From the NCBI RefSeq assembly GCF_022344005.1, contig NZ_CP092190.1:1116001-1180000 (forward strand): DNA of 64,000 nucleotides. The letters are read 5' to 3'. This document shows positions 27,317-36,399 of this stretch, piece by piece. The stretch's first letter is position 1, and the number at the start of each line of letters is the position of its first letter. Origin of the DNA: Deinococcus sp. KNUC1210 (GTDB taxonomy: Bacteria; Deinococcota; Deinococci; Deinococcales; Deinococcaceae). Both the position numbers and the translations under genes were made by a program. Below the pieces are notes generated by a model that was not told where the DNA came from, made no database searches, and worked only from the letters and a program-made list of their open reading frames with translations.

Positions 27317-28482
27317 ATGAAATTCACCATCATCGTGCTCGATTCGGTAGGCGTGGGAGCACTGCCCGACGCCGCCAGCTTCGGCACACCCCCCGGCGAC
27401 GGCGGCTCTCATACCCTGAACCACACGCTCGCCCGCACCGGAGCGAAGTTGCCCAATCTGGCGCGGCTGGGACTGGGCCGTATTCCCACGGTGCAGGATG
27501 TGGCGGCAGACGACGTGCAGGGCGGGTATGGCCGCATGCGCGAGGTCAGCCCCGGCAAGGACACCAGCACCGGACACTGGGAATTTATGGGCGTGCAGCT
27601 TCAGCACCCGTTTCAGGTCTTCCCGGACGGCTTTCCGCCGGAGGTGATGGACCGCTTTACCGCCGCCACCGGCACGGGCTACCTGTGTAACCGGCCCTAC
27701 AGCGGCACCGACGTAATCCGCGACTACGGCCCCGAACACCTGAAGACCGGCGACCCCATCGTGTACACCAGCGCCGACAGCGTGTTTCAGATCGCCGCGC
27801 ACGTAGACGTGGTACCCATCGAAACGCTGTATGCATGGTGCCGCGCTGCCCGCGAGATCCTGCAGGGCGAATATGCCGTGGCCCGCGTGATTGCCCGGCC
27901 CTTCCGGGGCAGCCCCCCGACTTCGAGCGGGCCGGAGAACTGCGCCACGACTACTCGTTGACGCCGCCGCCCACCGTACTGGACGCACTGGCAGCAGCGG
28001 GTCAAGACGTGATCGGGGTGGGCAAGATTCCCGATATCTACGACCACCGCAGCTTCAGCGAGGAGATTCATACCGACGACAACGCCGACGGTATCCGCAA
28101 GACGATTTCGCGCATGGGCGCAGACTTCAGCGGCCTGCTGTTCACCAATCTGGTGGATTTCGACGCCAAGTTCGGCCACCGCCGCGACCCGGCAGGATAC
28201 GGGAGGGCGCTCGAAGAATTCGACGCGGCCCTGCCCCAGATTCAGGCGCAGGTGCCGAACGACGGAGCGCTGCTGATCATCTCGGATCATGGCAACGACC
28301 CCACCTGGCACGGCAGCGACCATACCCGCGAATACGGCCTGCTGCTGGCATGGCGACCCGGCATCGGCGCGGTCGATCTGGGCGAGCGCGTCACCTTTGC
28401 CGACGTGGGCGCGACGGTGGCCGACAGTCTGGGCGCACACTGGGACGGGCCGGGTGAGAGTTTCTGGGCCGCTCTGAAATGA
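27317..28482 (+). pseudogene. deoB: Phosphopentomutase, frameshifted
   Basis: Interconverts (deoxy)ribose-1- and 5-phosphates in nucleoside salvage. The first part carries [21 protein letters not shown] with the metal-binding aspartate, [15 protein letters not shown] with the phospho-threonine loop, and [13 protein letters not shown]. The second part, in another frame, has [43 protein letters not shown] and [19 protein letters not shown] with the second metal site. The frames join at the C6 run 27913-27918; one additional C restores a 388-residue protein of normal size. ATG at 27317. Likely an assembly slip rather than a lost gene, since both halves show full conservation. Confidence 0.85.
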
Positions 28483-29162
28483 GCGCGGTTCCGGAGGCCT
28501 ACAGCTACACGCTGACGCTCGGAGGGCGCTATGCGGGCGCTCAGGAATGGGTGATCCGGCCCGACAAGGGGCAGGTGGTGGCGCGGGTGCAGACCGATTT
28601 TTCGGGGGCGCTGCCCGCTGGCCGCCGGGTGCAGGAATCGCGCATGAATCCGCAGACCTACGCCAGCGCTGCCTACGCCGAGGCCGAAGGCCAGAACCGT
28701 CGCCCGAATTTCGAGACCATCTTCGACGAGCGCAGCGGCCTGGTCACGCTGCGGCAGGGCAAGGACGAGGCCAGCCACCCGCTGCTCACGCCCCACCACG
28801 ATCCGCTGTCGCTGCTGCTGTGGCTGCGCGGCGGTGAGCACCCGCAGGACGACACGGTTCGCATGGTCGGGGGCGTGGTGCATGTACAGACGCTCCCCAG
28901 CAGCAGCGTGCAGGGGCAGGCCGCCCAGGTGTACTTTCTGCGGCCCGGCGGGGCTTACGTATATGTCGAGCAGCAGTCTCCCCACCGGTTGCTGCGCCTG
29001 ATCCAGCCGAGCGACTTCGGCCCGGTGGAAGCGACGCTGAATCTGGAGCGCCCGCGCACCCCCGGCAAAGCCAGTGACAGAACCGCCAACGACAAACCGG
29101 CCAACGAACGACGCCCCGCACAGTCCGGCGGCAACAAACCCAGACGCCGCAACAAGAGCTGA
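28479..29162 (+). CDS. Protein of unknown function with basic C-terminal tail
   Basis: A 227-residue protein without signal peptide or membrane helix. It opens [28 protein letters not shown], has a central beta-rich part ([33 protein letters not shown]) and a disordered tail rich in Arg, Asn, Lys and Pro ending NKPRRRNKS. Its ATG overlaps the deoB stop (ATGA, 28479-28482), so it is cotranslated with deoB. The same direction continues into hisD. No family recognised; the DUF3108-like beta pattern is only a hint. The basic tail could bind nucleic acid. Confidence 0.7.
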   Translation: MSAVPEAYSYTLTLGGRYAGAQEWVIRPDKGQVVARVQTDFSGALPAGRRVQESRMNPQTYASAAYAEAEGQNRRPNFETIFDERSGLVTLRQGKDEASHPLLTPHHDPLSLLLWLRGGEHPQDDTVRMVGGVVHVQTLPSSSVQGQAAQVYFLRPGGAYVYVEQQSPHRLLRLIQPSDFGPVEATLNLERPRTPGKASDRTANDKPANERRPAQSGGNKPRRRNKS

Positions 29163-29202
29163 GCACACAGCACCGGGCCATGCCCTTCATCCGAGGTTTC
29201 CA

Positions 29203-30564
29203 ATGAACATTCTGAAAGGCCCCGAGGCCCGCCGCGCTCTCCAGCGGCAATTTTCCGAAATTCCTGTGCCCGAGAGCGTGCTGGAACGCAACGAGCGGCT
29301 GTATGGCGAACGCCTGACGCCCGAACAGGTTGTCGAGCGCATTCTGAACGATGTGAAGGCCAGGGGTGACGCGGCGCTGTACGACTGGACCGAACGCCTC
29401 GACGGGTACAGGCCGCAGGCGCTGGAAGTCAGCGCAGAGGAACTGGAGGCCGCCACCGTCGAGCCGGAACTGCTGAGTGCGCTGGAGCTGGCGATTTCGC
29501 GGGTACGCGCCTTCTACCGCCAGCAGCCCGCTCACGGCTTTCTGGAACACGGCCCCGACGGTGCGCTGGGGCAACTGATTCGCCCGCTGTCACGGGTGGG
29601 GGTGTATGTGCCGGGCGGTCTGGCTCCGCTCGTCAGCACGCTGATACACACGGCGATTCCGGCGCAGGTGGCGGGCGTACCCGAGATCATCGTGACCACG
29701 CCACCCGGCAGAAACGGCGACATTCACCCGGCGATTCTGGTGGCAGCCCGCCTGATCGGGGTCTCGCGGGTCTTCCGGCTGGGCGGCGCACAGGCCATCG
29801 GCGCACTCGCCTACGGCACAGACTCGGTGCCGGGCGTGGACAAGATCGCTGGCCCCGGCAATCTGTTCGTGGTGATCGCCAAGCGCGTGGTGTTCGGGCA
29901 GGTGGGCATCGAGAGCCTGCCCGGGCCGACCGAGACGCTGGTGCTGGCCGACGACAGCGCCGATCCGCGCTATGTGGCTGCCGATCTGCTGGCCCAGGCC
30001 GAGCATCTGGGTGCGGAACCCGTGCTGGTCAGTACGTCGCGCGAACTGCTGGTGGCGGTACAGGCCGAACTGAATGGCCAGCTCGAAGCGCTGCCCGAAC
30101 CCAACCGGAGCTGGGCACGCGACAGCGTAGAGGCCCGCATGAAGATCGTGCTGGCCGACTCGCTGGAAGAAGGGCTGGACCTGTCGAACCTGTACGCCCC
30201 CGAGCACCTTTGCCTGCTGACCCGCGATCCGTGGGCGCTGCTGGGTAGGGTGCAGCGGGCGGGCGGCGTGTTTGTGGGCGAAAGCAGCATGGAAGCGCTG
30301 GGCGATTATCTGGCCGGGCCGAGCCACGTCATGCCGACCGGGGGCACCGCCCGCTTCATGTCACCAGTCAATGTGCGCGATTTCCAGAACATCATCTCGG
30401 TGGTGGGCGTGAATGCCGCTGCGCTCGGCAGAATCGGCCCGGCGGCGGCGCTGCTGGCACGCACCGAGGGACTGGAAGCCCACGCACGGGCGATTGAATC
30501 GCGGCTCCAGCAGGACGGAGATGACGGGACAGCAGCGGGAACAGCTCCTACACTGACTTCATGA
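29203..30564 (+). CDS. hisD: Histidinol dehydrogenase
   Basis: Catalyses the last two oxidations of histidine synthesis (histidinol to histidine, NAD, zinc); 453 residues. Seen: RVGVYVPGGLAPLVSTLIHTAIPAQVAGV, FRLGGAQAIGALAYGT, DKIAGPGNLFV, GPTETLVLAD, zinc ligands in LLAQAEHLG, PEHLCLL, and AGPSHVMPTGGTARF. The ATG at 29203 is preferred over the open frame from 29074; GAGG lies nearby. Other his genes are not in the window. The gene ends in ATGA with the lipoprotein gene. Confidence 0.95.
   Translation: MNILKGPEARRALQRQFSEIPVPESVLERNERLYGERLTPEQVVERILNDVKARGDAALYDWTERLDGYRPQALEVSAEELEAATVEPELLSALELAISRVRAFYRQQPAHGFLEHGPDGALGQLIRPLSRVGVYVPGGLAPLVSTLIHTAIPAQVAGVPEIIVTTPPGRNGDIHPAILVAARLIGVSRVFRLGGAQAIGALAYGTDSVPGVDKIAGPGNLFVVIAKRVVFGQVGIESLPGPTETLVLADDSADPRYVAADLLAQAEHLGAEPVLVSTSRELLVAVQAELNGQLEALPEPNRSWARDSVEARMKIVLADSLEEGLDLSNLYAPEHLCLLTRDPWALLGRVQRAGGVFVGESSMEALGDYLAGPSHVMPTGGTARFMSPVNVRDFQNIISVVGVNAAALGRIGPAAALLARTEGLEAHARAIESRLQQDGDDGTAAGTAPTLTS
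30549..30554 (+). promoter_or_regulatory. -10 box TACACT inside the end of hisD
   Basis: TACACT is followed by six bases and the ATG at 30561, so the downstream lipoprotein gene probably has its own leaderless transcript besides hisD read-through. Confidence 0.6.
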
Positions 30565-31034
30565 CACTGACGAAACTGCTGTTTCCTGTCCTGATCGCCA
30601 CGACGATAGCCAGTTGTGCACCAGCTCTGCAAAATCAGATGATGGAAGATCCGGTCTTTGCGCCGGGTCAGGTCTGGGAAATGGGAACACCAGCGGGAAC
30701 AGTGCTGACATTGACTGTTCCTGCCCGTGACAAGGCTGCTAAATATCCTGCCTATTCGAGCAGTTCCACTGTCGTCGGAAAACCGTACCTGATTCGCTTC
30801 TGGTACGATCCCGTCGATTCAGACCCTGAATTTATCAATGTTTCGCAGCTCTCGCTGATTTCAAGAACTGGCGACATCTGTTATGTTCAGCAACCGGGAA
30901 AAGTTCAGGTGGGGCAGATTCTGAGTGGCGCTTACTTTGGCAGTATGAGCGATGCTTTCGCAAATTCTCAGGCGTACGTCAATACCGGCATCAAAGATAA
31001 GCTGCAAAGCTGCACGCTCAAACGAATCAGCTAA
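30561..31034 (+). CDS. Small lipoprotein of unknown function, lower GC than neighbours
   Basis: A 157-residue lipoprotein: MTLTKLLFPVLIATTIASCAP with the lipobox Cys at about 19. The mature part (VFAPGQVWEMGTPAGTVLTLTV ... YLIRFWYDPVDSDPEFINVSQ) has no recognised family. A sample line (30781-30840) is about 47% GC, against about 65% in typical genes here. It overlaps hisD by 4 bases. A 9-bp inverted repeat lies downstream (31068-31109). Confidence 0.75.
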   Translation: MTLTKLLFPVLIATTIASCAPALQNQMMEDPVFAPGQVWEMGTPAGTVLTLTVPARDKAAKYPAYSSSSTVVGKPYLIRFWYDPVDSDPEFINVSQLSLISRTGDICYVQQPGKVQVGQILSGAYFGSMSDAFANSQAYVNTGIKDKLQSCTLKRIS

Positions 31035-31067
31035 GTCGGTAGCAAAAAGAGAGGAGATATTAGAGAG

Positions 31068-31109
31068 CGGCAAGTCAGCAGGAACGCCGTTCGTCCTCCC
31101 GACTTGCCG
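31068..31109. repeat. Inverted repeat between lipoprotein and DUF3084 genes
   Basis: CGGCAAGTC (31068-31076) and GACTTGCCG (31101-31109) with a 24-base loop. No T-run follows, so a terminator is possible but not certain. Confidence 0.4.
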
Positions 31110-31215
31110 TGACCGCGTTGAATAGCGCTGGAGCGAACGCGGGCACAGTCGGCAGCACGCCTGCTCACATCCGGCAGAATGCAACCTCTGTAATGCACCT
31201 GTGAGCGCGACCGAG

Positions 31216-31221
31216 TATTCT
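31216..31221 (+). promoter_or_regulatory. -10 box TATTCT of the DUF3084 gene
   Basis: Seven bases separate TATTCT from the ATG at 31229. Confidence 0.6.
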
Positions 31222-31228
31222 GAACACC

Positions 31229-33198
31229 ATGCTGCTCGCATTTCTCGCATTCGTGGTGCTGTTGGCGGGCTTCGTGGCCTACGCCGCCGACAACATCGCG
31301 CGGCGAACCGGACGCAGCCATCTGCGGCTGTTCGGACTGCGCCCCAAGACCACTGCGCTCATCGTGGCAGTGGCGTCGGGCATGGTCATCAGTCTGGCGA
31401 GCATGCTGGCGTTTTTTGCACTCAACCGGCAGGCGATCCGCAACATCGAACAGGCCGACGTGCTCCGCAAAGAGCTGACCGGCCTGAAACGCGACGTGAA
31501 AACCGTCCAGAACGACCTGACGGCGGCCCAGCAGGAGCGAGACAGTGCCAACACCCGCGCCGAACAGGCCCGCATGGAGAACCTGAAGGCCAGAGGCGAA
31601 CTGCTGGTGGCCCGCAAAGAGCTGGACACGGCGCAGCGGTCCACCGAAGCGCTCCGCATCCAGGCGACGCAGCTGAAGACACAGGCCGAGACGCTCCAGA
31701 CGCGGGTCGTGACCCTGACAGCCCTGAAAACCCGGCTGGAAGCACAGGCGACCCAGAACCAGCTCACCCTGACAGCCTCGCAGACGCGGCTCCAGGAGGC
31801 GCAGCTGCGGGCCAGCGACCTGAACACCCAGCTTGCCGAAGTGCAGCGAAAGATCGCGGCGCTCGATGCCCAGAATGTCCAGGCACAGGAGCGTGCCAGG
31901 AGCGCCCAGGCCCGTGTGACCGAACTTCAGGCACAGCTTGTCAAGTTGGACGCGGCACGTGCCAGTGTGGTGCTGGAGCGCGACGCGGCGGCTGAGCAGC
32001 GCAACCAGGCGCAGGCACTGGCGCAGGCGGCCCGCGCCCAGGCGGTGCAGGCGAGCGCCCAGACCCGGCAGGCACAGGCGCAGGCAGCCCAGGCCACCAC
32101 ACAGGCGACGCAGGCGCAGCTTCAGACCCAGCAGGCGCAGGCACAGACCACCCAGACACAGACCCAGCTGAAACAGGCGCAGGCAAAACTGCAACAGGCA
32201 CAGCTCCAGGGGCAGCAGGCGCAGGCACAGACCACCCAGACACAGACCCAGCTGAAACAGGTCCAGGCAAAACTGCAACAGGCACAGGCGCAGGTAGATC
32301 AGGCCAGCACGCAGTCGAAGCAGGCACAGGCGCAGGCGGCACAGGCTCAGCTTCAGGCGCAGCAGGCGCAGGCACAGGCGCAGGCAGCACAGGCCCAGCG
32401 CGACGCCCTGAGCAAGCAGCGCGACAGCATCAGCCGCGACGTTGCCAATCTGAAGCAGAGTGTCGGCACGCTGAAGCAGACGGTAGCTGACCTCCAGGGG
32501 CAGGCCGTGGCGCTGAAGAACGACAACGACACCCTGAGGCGCAGCCTGAGCAGTTCGCAGGCGAGCGTGAAGAGTCTGGAAGACGAGTACAGCCGCGCCA
32601 CCACCGAACTGAGTGCCAGCCGCAACACCGAACTGAGCTACACCAAGAACAGCATCGTGTACGGCGCGGTGGTGCCGACCGTTCGCAACCTCGACAGCTT
32701 TCTGGAACAGGCAGGCGTGGCGGCGTCCATCCGGGGCGCACGCGGCACCCCCCGGTGCTGCTGGCTCCAGCGTCGCGCAGCAGTCTGGAAGCCACCCTGC
32801 GCGGCCTGAACACCAGCACCTTCGTGCTGTGCCGCGCTGCCTCCAATGCCGCTGCGGGCTTCCAGGTCGATCTGGCCTGCGACGCCCGCGAGAATGCGCT
32901 GCTCTATCCGCGTGGCAGCGTCATCCGGCAGACCACCGTGAGCCTTCAGATCGGTGAGGAGAATCTGCGCTCGCAGGTGCAGGACCTCGTGCAGGACGCT
33001 TTCGTCGATCTGACGCACAGAGGTGTGCCGCCGGAATACGTGCTGAACGGCAACAGTGGCCTGAATACCGACGCGCTGTATGCCCTGCTGACCAAACTGG
33101 CGGCACGCGGCGGCAACAGCGCTGTCATCGCCGTGATGCCCAGAAGTGACGTGAAGCCGGGCAGCCGCGTCGATCTGTACGCCGACGTACTGCCCTGA
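31229..33198 (+). pseudogene. DUF3084 membrane coiled-coil protein, frameshifted
   Basis: Membrane-anchored protein of the DUF3084 family. Two N-terminal helices (about 2-20 and 43-63) precede a very long Gln/Ala-rich coiled coil (about 70-455) with QAQA/QTQ repeats. A C-terminal globular domain is found in another frame (GEENLRSQVQDLVQDAFVDLTHRGVPPEYVLNG ... AVIAVMPRSDVKPGSRVDLYADV). The frames join at the C6 run 32748-32753; one more C restores a 656-residue protein. An imperfect 73-base tandem repeat lies inside the coiled coil (32131-32203 and 32215-32287). Likely links inner membrane to the cell envelope; exact role unknown. The start has a leaderless promoter. Confidence 0.8.
32131..32287 (+). 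repeat. Imperfect 84-bp-period repeat in the DUF3084 coiled coil
   Basis: A 73-base unit at 32131-32203 recurs at 32215-32287 with two mismatches. It encodes a [19 protein letters not shown] segment of the coiled coil. Recent duplication by slippage is likely. Confidence 0.75.
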
Positions 33199-33306
33199 TC
33201 CGTTCAGATTCAGACGGCAAGGCCACTCAGCCTAAAGAGCTGGAAACTCAGCGGAACAATAACTGAATAACTGGTTGACGATCTGGAAGATGCAGCAATT
33301 GCCATT

Positions 33307-34389
33307 TTATCCATTGGATGTAAAGGAAGAGTGATCTCCCAGAACTACCTGAAAGTTGCGCCTCTGTGCCAGCTTTTCTCGATCAGAAGAACGACTGATC
33401 AAAATACTTGCCGACTTGCCGACCACAGAGTCACTGAGGCTATTGTTGTTGAGCATAATCTTGGTGTGAGAGTCGACAATAGAATCGGTAACAATGCCAC
33501 ATTCGATAACTGCATACTCCCCCACGGAAACATTGGGGCCGATTTCGGCATTTTCGATAACAGCGTTTGAAGAAATATGACATGGCCCCCTGATAATCGA
33601 GTTCCTGACCAGCGCACCCTGTTCTATATGAACATCGCCAATAATGTTGGAATTGGTCAGTTCTCCATTCTGTAGGTATTTGAGATTTTTCAAAATATCG
33701 TTGTTTGCTTTGATAAGGGCTTTGGGCGTACCGGCATCGTTCCACCAGCCATCAAACTCAATCGCCGTTACCCTGTTGCCCGACTCGATAGCCAATTCAA
33801 TCAACTGGGTTAACTCGTATTCGCCGCGAACGCTTGGACTCAATTCACCAATTCGGCGTAAAAGTCTGTTCTTCAGACAAAAGATTCCACAAACTGCCAG
33901 ATTGCCGATGAAATGGCGCGGCTTCTCGACAATTTCTCGGACAGTTCCGCCTTCAACAACCACAACTCCATAGTCTTCTGGATTGTCCACCCATTTTACG
34001 GCCAAAGCAGCTTCAGTGCCGCCGTCAAAATTTAAATCATCAATCATTACACTGATGGAATTTTCAAAGAGATTGTCACCGAGGTAAACGAGCGCGTCGT
34101 CAGACCCGATGAAATCCAGGGCAGATTTCAGGGCATCGCCCGTACCGAGTTGATTCTCCTGAAGTATAAAATTCACCTTATAATTAAATTCCGAACAGGC
34201 TTGCTCCAGATAGCTTATGTTATTCTTACTGGATACAATCGCAATCTCAGAAATTCCCGCTTCCCTGAGTGTATCAATCGCATAACAGATAATGGGGCGA
34301 TTGGCGAGAGGTAAAATATGTTTGGGTCGACTGTGAGAGAATGGTTTTAATCGAGATCCGACACCCGCCGCTAGAATTATTCCTTTCAT
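33307..34389 (-). CDS. Sugar-phosphate nucleotidyltransferase with left-handed beta-helix tail; AT-rich
   Basis: A 360-residue enzyme making an NDP-sugar from a sugar-1-phosphate. GIILAAGVGSRLKPFSHSRPKHILPLANRP is the nucleotide-binding signature, with LVYLGDNLF and YGVVVVEGGTVREIVEKP as the metal and sugar parts. The C-terminal third is a hexapeptide-type helix (NIIGDVHIEQGALVRNSII, ENAEIGPNVSVGEYAVIE). This is the long RmlA/StrD-type or bifunctional GlmU-like layout. The ATG at 34389 follows AGGAG. Sample lines give 32% and 48% GC versus about 65% nearby, with AT-ending codons, so it looks horizontally acquired. No other sugar-nucleotide genes flank it, so its product is unknown. Confidence 0.85.
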   Translation of the reverse strand: MKGIILAAGVGSRLKPFSHSRPKHILPLANRPIICYAIDTLREAGISEIAIVSSKNNISYLEQACSEFNYKVNFILQENQLGTGDALKSALDFIGSDDALVYLGDNLFENSISVMIDDLNFDGGTEAALAVKWVDNPEDYGVVVVEGGTVREIVEKPRHFIGNLAVCGIFCLKNRLLRRIGELSPSVRGEYELTQLIELAIESGNRVTAIEFDGWWNDAGTPKALIKANNDILKNLKYLQNGELTNSNIIGDVHIEQGALVRNSIIRGPCHISSNAVIENAEIGPNVSVGEYAVIECGIVTDSIVDSHTKIMLNNNSLSDSVVGKSASILISRSSDREKLAQRRNFQVVLGDHSSFTSNG

Positions 34390-34461
34390 ACCTTTCTCCT
34401 GCCGAGCAGAGAACAGTGTACGAAAACAGCCGACCTGCTGCACGGAAAAACACAGAAAAGG

Positions 34462-34467
34462 ATTATA
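34462..34467 (-). promoter_or_regulatory. -10 box TATAAT of the nucleotidyltransferase gene
   Basis: A perfect TATAAT on the minus strand, 73 bases before the start codon at 34389. No good -35 is seen at 17 bases. Its consensus -10 and long leader differ from the leaderless style around it. The rest of the 34390-34682 gap shows nothing else recognised. Confidence 0.4.
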
Positions 34468-34682
34468 AGTTCCGGCTTTTCCCCTATGGGTCGGTCAATC
34501 GACAAAGGAGAGGCTCCGGCGAGAAGGCACACCGCCCGGTTACCCAAGAGCTGACAGTTCTGCTTCTTTCCAGACTGCGCCGTGAACCGCTCCCATCTTC
34601 CAGGTGCCCGGAGGTGGCTGCCTTCGGACTGGTGGGGTGAAGTTGTCTGTGGACCTGCCCGACGCCCCAAAGGTGCTTGGTT

Positions 34683-35297
34683 CTACCTCGGTGGCCTGTC
34701 GTTCTTCGGGTCTCCCCTTCCCCGGTCGGGCGGCTCGGCCAACAGCACGCCACTGGCACGGTCAAAGCGCAGGTCCGCGACGGCAGCGCCCTTCGACAGC
34801 AGCGCCACATGCACCTGCGGCCCGGCTGCAACCGCCAGCCCCGACACCGCGAGCGCCTCCACGCGCCGCTGCAGGCTGTCGCGGTCGGTGCTGGTGATGC
34901 TGGGAACCGCAGCGGTGTCGGGCAACAGTGGAAGACCGCCGAGTTCGGCAAAGCTGAGGTCGGCCCGCAGCAGCACGCTCGTGACGGGGCGACCCAGGTA
35001 GGTCAGTGAAAGTGCCAGACGCGGCCCCTGCGGTGTGGGCCGCAGCCGCACCTCGCCCACCTGAAGCTGACGCGCGACCACAGCCGCCCGCGCCGCATAA
35101 CGCCGGGATTCGTCGAAACTGAGGGGCAGCGCGGGCGGGCCATGCGGCTGAGGCGGACCGCCGCGAACAGGTGGCCCGTCCAGCGGTGCAGGCGGCGCGG
35201 CCGCTGGTCCTGTCGCCTGACCCTGCGCCACCACCGAAGCGAGCGCCAGCAACAGCACTGGCAGCTGAACATATCGTGTGATGGAGGGTCTTGGCAT
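34683..35297 (-). CDS. Secreted protein of unknown function
   Basis: A 204-residue protein with signal peptide (ITRYVQLPVLLLALASVVAQGQA) and a Pro/Gly-rich linker (APPAPLDGPPVRGGPPQPHGPP, about 35-56). A predicted alpha-beta domain (ESRRYAARAAVVARQLQVGEVRLRPTPQGPRLALSLTYLG) follows. No known family. It lies between the acquired nucleotidyltransferase gene and the secreted Gln/Met-repeat protein, all in one direction. The start at 35297 has only a weak GGAAAGG ribosome site. Confidence 0.65.
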   Translation of the reverse strand: MPRPSITRYVQLPVLLLALASVVAQGQATGPAAAPPAPLDGPPVRGGPPQPHGPPALPLSFDESRRYAARAAVVARQLQVGEVRLRPTPQGPRLALSLTYLGRPVTSVLLRADLSFAELGGLPLLPDTAAVPSITSTDRDSLQRRVEALAVSGLAVAAGPQVHVALLSKGAAVADLRFDRASGVLLAEPPDRGRGDPKNDRPPR

Positions 35298-35447
35298 AAG
35301 GCTACCTTTCCGGCAATGAAATGCGGGCGCTGCACAGCGATCAGGGTGCAGCGAAACGTCTTTCAGTCTAGCGTCGGGGCGGTCCGGGTAGCCCTGATTC
35401 CCCCTCTGCCGCCCAGCTACGACGCGACGTTGAGCGACTGGTCAACG

Positions 35448-35488
35448 GAAGAGGGCGGAGCAACCGTTCTGGCCGCTCCGCCCTCTTC
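35448..35488. terminator. Long stem-loop after the secreted repeat protein gene
   Basis: A perfect 14-bp stem (GAAGAGGGCGGAGC / GCTCCGCCCTCTTC) with a 13-base loop, nine bases beyond the stop at 35497 on the minus strand. It lacks a pure T-run. Confidence 0.75.
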
Positions 35489-35496
35489 AGCCGTGC

Positions 35497-36243
35497 TCAG
35501 TTCTTCGGGGCGGACAGGACTTCGGCAGCGTGGATCAGGTCATGGGCGGCGCGAATCTTGCTGGGGGTGCCGCTCTTCAGCAGCGTGCGGGCGTCGGTCA
35601 GGTAGCTCTTGGCCTTGGGGTCGGTGGTCTGGGCCAGCAGTGCGTCCAGGCGGGTCAGATCGTTCTGAAGACGGGCAGCGTCGGTCTGGCCCTGTCCATC
35701 CGGCCCCGCACCGTTCCGACCACCAGGGCCACCGGGCATCTGGCCGCCAGGCATCTGACCGGGCTGCATCTGGCCGCCGGGCATCTGGCCGGGCTGCATC
35801 TGGCCGCCGGGCATCTGGCCGGGCTGCATCTGGCCATGTCCACCCTGACGCGGAGGACGGGGAGGCAGGCAGTTGAGTGCGGCAGGGTCGTTCTGACCGG
35901 GAGCGGGGCGAGCGGCATTCTTCAGGGGGGCGGGCGTACCGGTGGGGGCGGCGGTATTGCCCGTGCCTGCATTCTTGCCCGGCTGTCCGGGCTGTGCCTT
36001 CAACGGATCGGGAGCGCAGACGGCGTTGCCCTGTCCGGGCTGACCGGGCTGTCCCGGCTGACCTGGGACCGTCGGCGCGGCCTGGCCTGCACGCGGGGTG
36101 GTCTGGGCGAGCGGCGCGGTGGACGGTGCAGCGGTGGTGGTCGTGGTGCCAGCGGCAAACGCGGTGCTGGCACTCAGGACCAAGGCGGCGGCGATGGGCT
36201 TGATGGCGGAGTTGCGGCTGCGGACGGTCTGAGTCTTTTTCAT
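35497..36243 (-). CDS. Secreted low-complexity protein with Gly-Gln-Met-Pro repeats
   Basis: A 248-residue exported protein. Signal peptide NSAIKPIAAALVLSASTAFAAG; then a Thr/Pro/Gln-rich region, GQPGQPGQPGQG repeats, and a 10-residue repeat GQMQPGQMPG repeated about three times (near residues 140-175). A helical C-terminal domain follows (DAARLQNDLTRLDALLAQTTDPKAKSYLTDARTLL). Two cysteines lie in the linker. Methionine-rich repeats often bind copper, but here this is speculation. The ATG at 36243 follows AGGCAGGT. It lies downstream of a two-component system, on the same strand but separated by a terminator. Function unknown. Confidence 0.7.
   Translation of the reverse strand: MKKTQTVRSRNSAIKPIAAALVLSASTAFAAGTTTTTAAPSTAPLAQTTPRAGQAAPTVPGQPGQPGQPGQGNAVCAPDPLKAQPGQPGKNAGTGNTAAPTGTPAPLKNAARPAPGQNDPAALNCLPPRPPRQGGHGQMQPGQMPGGQMQPGQMPGGQMQPGQMPGGQMPGGPGGRNGAGPDGQGQTDAARLQNDLTRLDALLAQTTDPKAKSYLTDARTLLKSGTPSKIRAAHDLIHAAEVLSAPKN
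35733..35836 (-). repeat. Tandem 30-bp repeats coding for the Gln-Met-Pro-Gly units
   Basis: GCATCTGGCC- and GGGCTGCATCTGGCCGCCG-type segments repeat at 30-base spacing at least three times, nearly identical at nucleotide level, so the repeat number may vary between strains. Confidence 0.75.
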
Positions 36244-36335
36244 AGTGGTACCTGCCTTCGAGAAGCAGTGTGCGCGTCGCCGCTGAACGTCACCGGGCCA
36301 GCCGCTGAATGTTTGCTGAATGCCCGAATCGGCAG

Positions 36336-36384
36336 AAAGGGGCAGGGCGGAAGGCACGCCGAGACCCTTCCGCCCTGCCCCTTT
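36336..36384. terminator. 19-bp perfect stem-loop after the histidine kinase gene
   Basis: AAAGGGGCAGGGCGGAAGG (36336-36354) pairs with CCTTCCGCCCTGCCCCTTT (36366-36384), loop 11 bases. It separates the two-component operon from the secreted protein gene. Confidence 0.8.
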
Positions 36385-36399
36385 CAGGAGCACTCGCCG

